Shown in pieces: positions 17,777 to 24,697 of a DNA stretch of 34,374 nucleotides; the stretch's first letter is position 1; every line of letters begins with the position of its first letter. The notes under the pieces were generated by a model that was not told where the DNA came from, ran no database searches, and saw nothing but the letters and a program-made list of their open reading frames with translations. A program made the position numbers and the translations under genes. The stretch lies in the NCBI GenBank assembly GCA_030428835.1, contig JAUIEP010000039.1, forward strand, positions 1 through 34,374, read 5' to 3'. Source of the DNA: Gammaproteobacteria bacterium (GTDB taxonomy: Bacteria; Pseudomonadota; Gammaproteobacteria; Pseudomonadales; Halieaceae).

Positions 17777-17810
17777 ATTCCAAATTATAGCTGGCACTAT
17801 ATAATGTGCC
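17777..17810 (+). promoter_or_regulatory. Candidate promoter with perfect -10 inside a dyad
   Basis: TATAAT at 17800-17805 is a perfect -10 box in otherwise GC-rich DNA; only a weak -35 (ATTCCA, 17777-17782) is found at 17-base spacing. The -10 lies in the centre of an 18-base dyad, GGCAC (17793-17797) and GTGCC (17806-17810), seven of nine pairs matching. A weak -35 with an operator over the -10 suggests a controlled promoter for the gene at 17838 and perhaps the genes after it. Function is inferred. Confidence 0.5.
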
Positions 17811-17837
17811 GGTCAGTTACCTACCATGGAGCAAGCA

Positions 17838-18413
17838 ATGGCCAAGTTCACGTACGAAGAAATCAAGGCACACCTCGACAAGTGGGTCGAGGCCAACCGC
17901 AGTGCGGGGGAGAAGGGCGAGGGCTGGGACAAGATGTACCAGTTCTACACCGAGGACGCCCTGTACAGCTGGAACTACGGCACCGACTACGAGTTTGTCG
18001 CCCGCGGCCACGAGCAGTTGCGCGACTGGGCGTTCGGCACCGAGATGGCGGGCCTGGACGGCTGGCGCTACCCCTATATCCGCACGCTGATTGACCCGGA
18101 AAAAGGCGAGGTCGCGGTGTTCTGGAGGCAGCAGGCGCCAACCAATGACCCGGATACGGGGAAGCCCTATGAAGCGCTGGGTACGGGCGGTTCCTGGTTC
18201 CGCTACGCCGGCAACGGCAAGTGGAGCTGGCAGCGCGACTGGTTTGACCTGGGCAATGTCACCAGCCTGTTCATCAAGATGATGGAGAACAAGGACCTGT
18301 CCGACGGCATGCTGGCGCGCATGGAGCGCCAGGCCCAGGGTCTGCCCCCGGGCTGGGTGCCGGTGGCTGACTTCGACTGGCTGGCCACGATCGAAGCACC
18401 GGACGATATGTAG
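17838..18413 (+). CDS. SnoaL/NTF2-fold protein (ketosteroid-isomerase-like superfamily)
   Basis: 191 residues from the ATG at 17838, chosen because GGAG (17828-17831) is well spaced before it; an in-frame ATG at 17826 has no such site. The sequence has the cone-shaped NTF2-like pattern: a long first helix, then MYQFYTEDALYSWNYG, FVARGHEQLRDWAFG and the strand FWRQQAPT with SWQRDWFDLG. Many Trp and Tyr residues would line a hydrophobic pocket. Members include isomerases, cyclases, epoxide hydrolases and binding proteins. As the first gene after a likely regulated promoter in an oxidative cluster it could isomerise or hydrate an intermediate; no catalytic residues can be named. Confidence 0.7.
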   Translation: MAKFTYEEIKAHLDKWVEANRSAGEKGEGWDKMYQFYTEDALYSWNYGTDYEFVARGHEQLRDWAFGTEMAGLDGWRYPYIRTLIDPEKGEVAVFWRQQAPTNDPDTGKPYEALGTGGSWFRYAGNGKWSWQRDWFDLGNVTSLFIKMMENKDLSDGMLARMERQAQGLPPGWVPVADFDWLATIEAPDDM

Positions 18414-18461
18414 AGGGCCGGGGCGGTCCTGCGGGGGTCGCCACGCCACACGTCGCGAACA

Positions 18462-19340
18462 ATGTCAGCGCTGGAGGGTAAGAACGCCGTTGTCACCGGT
18501 TCCAGTATGGGGATCGGCAGGGCGGTGGCCGTGGAACTCGCCGAGCACGGCGCCAACGTGGTGCTGAACAGCAGTTCGAGCAGCGCCGCGCTGGACGAGG
18601 CCGTGGATGCGGCACGCGCCACCGGTGCGAAGGCGATAGCCTGCCCGGGCTCGGTAGCCGATGTGGAGTTCGCACCGGCGCTGATCGAGCGCTGTGTCAG
18701 CGAGTTCGGCGCCATCGACATCCTGGTCAACGTGGCCGGCATCGTGGAACCCCCCGGCAGCTCCATACTGAACATCGAGACCGACGACTGGCTCCGGCAG
18801 ATCGACGTGCACCTGAACGGTACGTTCTACACCTGCCGCCAGGCGGCGCGGCACATGGTCGAACAGGGCCACGGCAGCATCGTCAACACCTGTTCACACG
18901 CGCTGACCGGTTCGTTCGGCGGCACGGGCTATGCCGCGGCCAAGGGCGGTGTGTACAGCCTGACCCTGGCGCTGGCGAAGGACCTCGAGGAATACGGCAT
19001 CCGGGTGAATGCGATCTGCCCGGGCGCGGCGTCGCGGATGTCCACCGGACCGGATTACGAGGCGCACATCGACAGGCTGTTCCGCCGCGGGATTCTCGAC
19101 GCGGGCAGTCGCGACGCCTCGCTCAACCCGGCGCCGCCGGAGTTCCTGGCGCCGGCCTACGCGTTGCTGGCCAGCGACCTGGCGGCGGGCGTTACCGGCA
19201 GGCTGTTTTCGGCGGCCGGCGGTTATCTCGGCGAGTTCCGGGGCCTGCGGGAGACCCTGATCGCCTACAGGGATCATGCGGACGGTGACAAATGGCAGCT
19301 CGAGGAGCTGGCGAACGAGTTGGAGCGCGCGGGCGCCTGA
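18462..19340 (+). CDS. Short-chain dehydrogenase/reductase
   Basis: 292 residues, about 40 more than a classical SDR because of a C-terminal extension. Cofactor motif TGSSMGIG (12-19), NVAG in place of NNAG near residue 90, catalytic Ser145, Tyr157 and Lys161 (YAAAK) are all present. It would interconvert an alcohol and a ketone with NAD(P). It stands just before the CYP51-ferredoxin fusion. From memory, an SDR gene also neighbours cyp51 and its ferredoxin in Mycobacterium tuberculosis (Rv0765c-Rv0763c), so this may be a conserved unit that oxidises the P450 product. The link is inference. Confidence 0.9.
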   Translation: MSALEGKNAVVTGSSMGIGRAVAVELAEHGANVVLNSSSSSAALDEAVDAARATGAKAIACPGSVADVEFAPALIERCVSEFGAIDILVNVAGIVEPPGSSILNIETDDWLRQIDVHLNGTFYTCRQAARHMVEQGHGSIVNTCSHALTGSFGGTGYAAAKGGVYSLTLALAKDLEEYGIRVNAICPGAASRMSTGPDYEAHIDRLFRRGILDAGSRDASLNPAPPEFLAPAYALLASDLAAGVTGRLFSAAGGYLGEFRGLRETLIAYRDHADGDKWQLEELANELERAGA

Positions 19341-19414
19341 CAGGAAATTCCAGAGGGTAGGGCCGCGCCGACACAGTGCCGGCGGCGGCACCCGATGCAA
19401 GAGAGGACGAAGCA

Positions 19415-21061
19415 GTGAGTGCAACGAAAGAAGCGACAGAGGATGAGATTCACACCGGAGGCAAGGAAGCGCCCGTGCTGCCCGGTGCGGACGCGGAACT
19501 GGGTCACCTGAACGAGCTGCGCGAACGGCCGACCGCGCTGATGCAGCGCGTGGCGGACGAGCTCGGTGAGATCGGCGAGCTCGACTTCGCGGGCAACAAG
19601 GTCGTGATGCTCATGGGTGAGGCGCAGGAGCGCTTCTTCCGCGCGAGCGACGAGCAACTGGATCAGGCGGAAGCCTACCCGTTCATGAAGCCGGTCTTCG
19701 GCGAGGGCGTGGTGTTCGACGCCTCCCCGGAGGAGCGCAAGCAGGCCTTGAAGAACCAGTCGCTGCGCGGCGACTTCATGAAGGGGCACGCGGCCACGGT
19801 CGACCGCGAAGTGCAGGCAGCGATGGACAAGCTCGACGACGAGGGTGAAATCGACCTGCTCGATTTCTTCTCCGAGCTCACGCTGTACACCTCCAGTGCC
19901 TGCCTGATCGGCAAGGAGTTCCGCCAGGAACTGACGCCGGAGTACTTCAAGGTGTTCTACGACCTGGAGAAGGGCACCGACGCCATGGCCTACGTCGACC
20001 CGTACCTCGACCTGCCCGTGTTCCACACGCGCGACAAGGCCCGGGAGCGGCTCGTCGAGCTGCTGGACGGCGTCTTCGAGAAGCGCGACGCCATGGAGGA
20101 CAAGACGGTCGAACTGTTCGACTTCCTGCGCACGCTGAAGGACGAGAACGGCGAGGCCCTGTACTCCACCGACAAGATCACCGGGATGTTCATCTCCATG
20201 ATGTTCGCGGGGCACCACACCACCAGCGGCACCGCGGCGTGGACGCTCATCGAGCTGTTGAAGAACCCCGCTGTGCTGGCCGACGTGGTAGAGGAACTGG
20301 ACGAACTGTACGCCGACGGTCGTGATATCAGCCACCAGGCGCTGCGCGAGATTCCCCTGCTGGAGAGCAGCATCAAGGAGGCGCTGCGCCTGCACCCGCC
20401 GCTGATCCTGCTGATGCGCAAGGTTATGTACGACTTCCACTACAAGGGCTGGACGGTACCCGCGGGCAAGCTGGTCGGCGTGTCGCCCTCGGTGTCCAAC
20501 CGCATGCCCGAGTGTTTCCCCAACCCCGAGGCCTTCGATCCCACCCGCTACACCGGTGACCGCGCGGAAGACAAGCAGCTCTTCGCCTGGATCCCGTTCG
20601 GCGCGGGCCGGCACCGCTGCGTGGGCGCGGCCTTCGCCATGATGCAGTTGAAGGCCATCTTCAGCGCGGTGTTGCGCAACTTCGAGTTCGAGTTGTCGCA
20701 GCCGGTGGAGACCTACCGCAACGACGAGAGCAAGATGGTCATCCAGCTCGAGCAGCCGTGCATGGCGCGCTACCGCAGGCGCGTGCCGGCTGGAGCGGCC
20801 GTGACCGGCAAGAGCAAGGCGGCCGGGCAGGACGCCGCGGACGACAGGCCGCAGGCCAGTTTCACCATCGAGATCGACCGCGACCTGTGCCAGAGCCACG
20901 CAGTGTGTGTCAGCGAGGCGCCCGAGGTATTCTCGCTGGACGAGAACAAGGAGGTCGTGATCGCCACGGACATCGCGGACGCGGACAGCCACGCCATCGA
21001 CATGGCCGTGAAGTTCTGTCCCACGGGTGCCTTGACGCTCAAGCCCATCAACAGGGGCTAG
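19415..21061 (+). CDS. CYP51-family cytochrome P450 fused to a 3Fe-4S-type ferredoxin
   Basis: 548 residues from the GTG at 19415, chosen for AGAGGA seven bases upstream; another GTG at 19376 has no RBS. The P450 part (about 1-455) matches bacterial CYP51 closely: AYPFMKPVFGEGVVFDASPE, MMFAGHHTTSGTAAWTLIEL (His267, Thr270), EALRLHPPLILLMR and FGAGRHRCVGAAFA with haem ligand Cys402. A linker rich in Ala, Gly and Lys (about 455-480) leads to a ferredoxin domain with Cys492, His495, Cys498 and Cys535-Pro536, the pattern CX2HX2C...CP of P450-linked 3Fe-4S-type ferredoxins. A CYP51-ferredoxin fusion was described in Methylococcus capsulatus as a sterol 14-demethylase. No sterol biosynthesis gene is seen here, so a role in steroid or triterpenoid breakdown is equally possible. 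Confidence 0.9.
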   Translation: MSATKEATEDEIHTGGKEAPVLPGADAELGHLNELRERPTALMQRVADELGEIGELDFAGNKVVMLMGEAQERFFRASDEQLDQAEAYPFMKPVFGEGVVFDASPEERKQALKNQSLRGDFMKGHAATVDREVQAAMDKLDDEGEIDLLDFFSELTLYTSSACLIGKEFRQELTPEYFKVFYDLEKGTDAMAYVDPYLDLPVFHTRDKARERLVELLDGVFEKRDAMEDKTVELFDFLRTLKDENGEALYSTDKITGMFISMMFAGHHTTSGTAAWTLIELLKNPAVLADVVEELDELYADGRDISHQALREIPLLESSIKEALRLHPPLILLMRKVMYDFHYKGWTVPAGKLVGVSPSVSNRMPECFPNPEAFDPTRYTGDRAEDKQLFAWIPFGAGRHRCVGAAFAMMQLKAIFSAVLRNFEFELSQPVETYRNDESKMVIQLEQPCMARYRRRVPAGAAVTGKSKAAGQDAADDRPQASFTIEIDRDLCQSHAVCVSEAPEVFSLDENKEVVIATDIADADSHAIDMAVKFCPTGALTLKPINRG

Positions 21062-21085
21062 GCGGGCAGGGCGATTGCAACCGGG

Positions 21086-21125
21086 CGCGCCGCACGGGTG
21101 AGAGTGTGGCGCGTTGTCGTTTTTT
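21086..21125 (+). terminator. Intrinsic terminator after the CYP51 fusion
   Basis: Stem CGCGCCGCAC (21086-21095) pairs with GTGTGGCGCG (21104-21113), ten pairs with one G-T wobble, around an 8-base loop. Six T residues end at 21125. It begins 25 bases after the stop codon. The next start is only 22 bases beyond the T-run, so the terminator probably lets some transcripts through or works as an attenuator. Confidence 0.7.
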
Positions 21126-21147
21126 GGATCGATACCAAGAGCAATAA

Positions 21148-22170
21148 ATGAAGGTTTTTGTGACGGGCGGCTCCGGCTTCATCGGGGCGCACACCACCAT
21201 GGCGCTGCTGGACGCGGGTCACGAGGTGCGCCTGCTCGTGCGCAATCGCGCAGCAGCGGATGCATATTTCACGCAGCGCGGTTACAGCATCACCGACTAC
21301 GTGGTCGCCGACCTGCAGGATACTGCCGCGGTGATCGACGGCATGGCCGGTTGCGACGCGCTCTTTCACGCCGCCGCCATGGTCAGCGTCGACCCGCGCC
21401 AGGCGCAGGAGATACGCCGCACCAACCAGGGCACGATACGCGCCATCATGCAGGGCGCGCTCGACAGGGGCGTGCGGAACATCGTCTACGTGTCGAGCAT
21501 GATCGCGCTGTTCGCGCCCGGCGTCACCGCGATCGATGACAGTTCGCCCCTGGGAACGTTCAACAGCCCGTACGCGGCGTCCAAGCGGGAGTGCGACGCG
21601 TACGTGCGCGAGTTGCAGTCGCGGGGCGCCCCGATCCAGATGACCTACGCTAGCGGCGTTTACGGCCCGGACGACCCGAAGCTCAGCGAGAGCAACGAGG
21701 CGCTGATCGCGTTCCTCTCGATGATCCCCAACACCACGAGTGGCATGCACTGCGTCGACGTGCGCGATGTCGCCCTGGCTCACCGCTACCTGCTGGAGAA
21801 CCCGGTGGCGGCGGGGGGCGACAACACAGGTGCGCGGTACATACTGGCCGGCCCGTATTACACCTGGCCGGAATTCCACCGGCTCATCTGCGAGGTGACG
21901 GGGCGCGATATCCGGCATCCGCGTATGCCGGGCCCGGTCCTGCGGGGCGTGGGTCGCGCGCTGGACCTGGTGCGCAGGTTCCGCCCGATCGACTACCCGA
22001 TGACGACGGAATCCATGCAGGTCACCACGCGTTTCCCGGTCGCGGACTCCAGCAGGATCGAGCGACTGGCGGGCCTCGAGTTCCGGCCCGGCAGGGAAAC
22101 CTTTACCGAGACCCTCGCGTGGCTCGCACGTGAAGGGCACATCAAACCCAGGTGGGCCGGGCTCGAATAG
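21148..22170 (+). CDS. Extended SDR, NAD-dependent epimerase/dehydratase or 3-beta-HSD-like
   Basis: 340 residues. The N-terminus MKVFVTGGSGFIGAHT is the extended-SDR nucleotide motif TGxxGxxG (6-13). Ser116/117 (VYVSSM), Tyr142 and Lys146 (PYAASK) form the catalytic set, and ASGVYGPDDP and HCVDVRDVALAH are the usual later motifs. The mid-section resembles 3-beta-hydroxysteroid dehydrogenase/dihydroflavonol reductase types more than sugar epimerases. It would oxidise or reduce a hydroxyl group of a cyclic substrate, which fits two P450s nearby. It follows a terminator hairpin by 22 bases and precedes an unrecognised gene by 37 bases. Confidence 0.85.
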   Translation: MKVFVTGGSGFIGAHTTMALLDAGHEVRLLVRNRAAADAYFTQRGYSITDYVVADLQDTAAVIDGMAGCDALFHAAAMVSVDPRQAQEIRRTNQGTIRAIMQGALDRGVRNIVYVSSMIALFAPGVTAIDDSSPLGTFNSPYAASKRECDAYVRELQSRGAPIQMTYASGVYGPDDPKLSESNEALIAFLSMIPNTTSGMHCVDVRDVALAHRYLLENPVAAGGDNTGARYILAGPYYTWPEFHRLICEVTGRDIRHPRMPGPVLRGVGRALDLVRRFRPIDYPMTTESMQVTTRFPVADSSRIERLAGLEFRPGRETFTETLAWLAREGHIKPRWAGLE

Positions 22171-22207
22171 GGCTGGTTTACCGACGAATACCAAGGAGAG
22201 ACACCCG

Positions 22208-23542
22208 ATGGCACTACGCGACGATTACCTGGGCGATTTCGACCCCACCCTGGACCTCACGGGTTTTTCCAGGGCGTTCCTGTCCCGCCTGATGCACGAG
22301 TACAACCTGATCGGGCACCTGCTCGACCGGTCGGGGCAGCCGCTCGTCGCGCTGGAATACGGCGAGGAGGGCTTTGTGCGCTCCGGCATCGAGGAGTGGC
22401 AGTGCGCGAGCCCCATCTACTCCAGGCGCATGCAGAAGCTGATGAAGTTCGAGGGCAGTGACGTCGGCACGGTATTCAAGAACATCCAGTTGGAGGTGGG
22501 CGCGCCGCAGCAGTTCCTGGACTTCCAGTTCCGCCTGGACTCCCCCGGGTACGGCGAGTTCTGGCTGCCGCACTGCGGCGCGCTGACCGACCTGGAGCGC
22601 AATGGCGACGAGGGCAAGCTGACCAAGCTCATGTGCCACGACATCGAGGACCCCACCTTCGACGCGACCGCGGCCGCCACCCACCCGAAGATGATCATGC
22701 GCCCCGTGCACCGCCCGCCGCGCAATGACTCGCCGGTCGGCAACGGCAAGGACCGCTATCCGGTCTGCCGCTGGATGGTGATGTTGTCCGACGAGGTGCA
22801 GGACTACGACAACCACCCCAACCTCGCGGTCATGGCGCAGACCCATATCGCGAACATCGACATCGCCGTACCCGGTGACAAGGTCGAGGAGGGAGGATGG
22901 GACAATTACGCGGGCGCTTTCGACCCGCACTGCCAGTTCGAGGACTTCTCGCAGTGGGCGCTGGTGCAGTTACTGCAGGAGAACGCCGTGCAGGCGACGA
23001 TGCTCGCGCACAGCTACACGCTCAGCCAGACCACGAATTACGGCGAGGAGGTCAGCCGCCGCTTCACGAGCCAGCTCTTCGAGGGCCACGCGGCGGTCGG
23101 CGTGCAACGATTGCAGGAAAACATCGAGGGACTGGCCGGCAACGACATCGGCACGATCGCGAAAGTGATCCAGTTGCACCCGATCTTCCAGCCGCGCACC
23201 TACATCGATATCGCCATCGAGCAGTTGTCGGATGACCGCCTGCGCCTGTCGGTCAACGACTGTCCGGCGCTCAACGAAACCATAGCGCACGGCTGGTTCA
23301 CCCAGCTCGGCCCGGAGCCGCACCCCGCGCTGGATGCTCTGGTCGCGCAGGTGAATCCGCGGGCCTACTGTGTTGCCGCAGACGACCCCGGCTCCGCCAG
23401 GTTCGCGTGGGACATCGCCATCGACCCGGGCAGGGCGCCGGCGGAAGCGCCGATCGCACTGCAACTGGCGCGCACCAGTAGCGGCATGGACTTCAAGTTC
23501 GAGCAGCGGCGCCTGCCGGTGGGGCTTATCGCGCGCGGTTGA
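22208..23542 (+). CDS. Conserved-looking protein of unknown function, 444 residues
   Basis: The start at 22208 has AAGGAG (22193-22198) nine bases upstream; the frame is open into the previous gene but without a good site. I do not recognise the family. There is no signal peptide or membrane helix, so it is probably cytoplasmic. It mixes long acidic helices (FSRAFLSRLMHEYNLIGHLL, then QWALVQLLQENAVQATMLA) with strands (YIDIAIEQLSDDRLRLSVND). Conserved-looking points are LPHCGALTDLERNGD, MCHDIEDPTFD and QLHPIFQPRTY. Codon use matches its neighbours, so it is a real gene. It lies between an extended SDR and the convergent DapB-like gene (11-base gap), so it may act on the same compound. No enzymatic role can be claimed. 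Confidence 0.8.
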   Translation: MALRDDYLGDFDPTLDLTGFSRAFLSRLMHEYNLIGHLLDRSGQPLVALEYGEEGFVRSGIEEWQCASPIYSRRMQKLMKFEGSDVGTVFKNIQLEVGAPQQFLDFQFRLDSPGYGEFWLPHCGALTDLERNGDEGKLTKLMCHDIEDPTFDATAAATHPKMIMRPVHRPPRNDSPVGNGKDRYPVCRWMVMLSDEVQDYDNHPNLAVMAQTHIANIDIAVPGDKVEEGGWDNYAGAFDPHCQFEDFSQWALVQLLQENAVQATMLAHSYTLSQTTNYGEEVSRRFTSQLFEGHAAVGVQRLQENIEGLAGNDIGTIAKVIQLHPIFQPRTYIDIAIEQLSDDRLRLSVNDCPALNETIAHGWFTQLGPEPHPALDALVAQVNPRAYCVAADDPGSARFAWDIAIDPGRAPAEAPIALQLARTSSGMDFKFEQRRLPVGLIARG

Positions 23543-23553
23543 CGCGGACTCAG

Positions 23554-24612
23554 TCAGCTTTTTAGCACCTGCCACGGTACCGTAAGCGGCAGTTCCATGG
23601 CGGTCACCAGCCCGGGCCGCGCCCGGCACACGTGCGGGATCGCGTTGACGATGCGCATCGCCGTCGCCGTCATGCCGTCCCGCGAGTAGCTCTCGTTGTC
23701 GCCGAGCGTCAGCTCCACGCGGATGTCGGGGTCGCCCTGTATCTCTACCCGGTAGGTGCCGTGGTGTTCGGCCTGAGGCCAGTGCGGGGCGATGTCGGCC
23801 GACATCCGGTTCACGTGCTCGATAACGATCGCGTCCCGGCCGTCCACCACGCCGATGGTCTCGAAGCGCACCGCGCCCACCGTGCCCGCCTCGATGCGGC
23901 CGATAGCCACATCCAGTGGCCGCTCCGTGACTTCCTTGTAGTAGGTCTCGCGGATGTCCTGCAACTCCAGCCCGAGCGCGTCGGCGACCATCCTCACCGG
24001 CGCCGACCAGGTCATGGCCTGCACGCCCGGCAGTTCTATGATCACTTTGTCCTCCGGCGGCCGGCCGAAGCCGAACACGTCGCGCATGACCTCCACTACC
24101 GGGTAGTCGTCGTAGCGGAAGATCTCCTGGGTGCGAATGCTCGTGATGGAGCGCGACAGCGTCGTCAGCAGCAGCACCAGGTGGTCGGCGGCGAAACCGG
24201 GCTCGATGCCGGAGACATAGAGCGACGCATTGCCCCTCGTCGCGGCGTCGTGGATGCGCGCAAGGCTCTCCCCGTCGTAGCCGCTGTGGTGCACGAGACC
24301 CGCGATCGAGGTGCTGACGATGTTGATGCCCGCCTCGAGCAGGGTGCAAAAGCGCTCGATGACCTCGCCCGGCCGCACGTCGCCGTTCTCGCAGAACACG
24401 ACGCAGTCGGGTTTGAGGGACAGGACTTCGTCTATGTCGCGGGTCGCCGTGATGCCCCAGGGCGGTTCCCCCAGTATGTCGCCGATGTCGCGACCGCCCT
24501 TGGCCTCGGCGTGCACCAGCACACCCACGAGATCCAGCTCCGCGCGCTCGCGGATCGCGCGTGCAGCGAGGGCGCCCACGCCACCGGTGGACCATTGAAC
24601 AATGCGCAACAT
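23554..24612 (-). CDS. DapB-like NAD(P)-dependent dehydrogenase
   Basis: 352 residues; RBS AGGGAGGA lies seven bases before the start. It opens with the Rossmann motif MLRIVQWSTGGVGALAARAI of the dihydrodipicolinate reductase-like family often annotated as NAD(P)H-dependent amine dehydrogenase or 2,4-diaminopentanoate dehydrogenase-like. It aligns by eye along its length with the C-terminal part of the fusion at 12477-13922 (for example PDCVVFCE against PDCVLYMQ, and NAIPHVCRARPG against NAIPYVCAAEPG), so the two are paralogues. The metabolic amine dehydrogenase role is unlikely here; such genes recur in terpenoid and steroid-like catabolic clusters, where the reaction is not settled. It is divergent from the acyl-CoA ligase. 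Confidence 0.85.
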   Translation of the reverse strand: MLRIVQWSTGGVGALAARAIRERAELDLVGVLVHAEAKGGRDIGDILGEPPWGITATRDIDEVLSLKPDCVVFCENGDVRPGEVIERFCTLLEAGINIVSTSIAGLVHHSGYDGESLARIHDAATRGNASLYVSGIEPGFAADHLVLLLTTLSRSITSIRTQEIFRYDDYPVVEVMRDVFGFGRPPEDKVIIELPGVQAMTWSAPVRMVADALGLELQDIRETYYKEVTERPLDVAIGRIEAGTVGAVRFETIGVVDGRDAIVIEHVNRMSADIAPHWPQAEHHGTYRVEIQGDPDIRVELTLGDNESYSRDGMTATAMRIVNAIPHVCRARPGLVTAMELPLTVPWQVLKS

Positions 24613-24640
24613 TGGCGTCCTCCCTGCCGATCAGGCCTAC

Positions 24641-24666
24641 ATATTAAACATAGTTTGCGCTATATT
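24641..24666 (+). promoter_or_regulatory. Candidate promoter/operator in divergent gap
   Basis: The 85-base gap between the divergent DapB-like and ligase genes is AT-richer than its surroundings. TATATT (24661-24666) is a fair -10 for the ligase; the -35 at 17 bases (TACATA, 24638-24643) is poor. A small dyad, AAAC (24646-24649), ATA, GTTT (24653-24656), lies between the two boxes and could be an operator half. Suggestive only. Confidence 0.3.
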
Positions 24667-24697
24667 CCCATTTTTAGCACTGGGCAGGCCAATCCCG

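Noticed and set aside
19376-19391. GTGCCG-GCGG-CGGCAC hairpin before the CYP51 start
   Set aside because: A 6-base stem in GC-rich DNA is expected by chance; no T-run and no clear link to the RBS.
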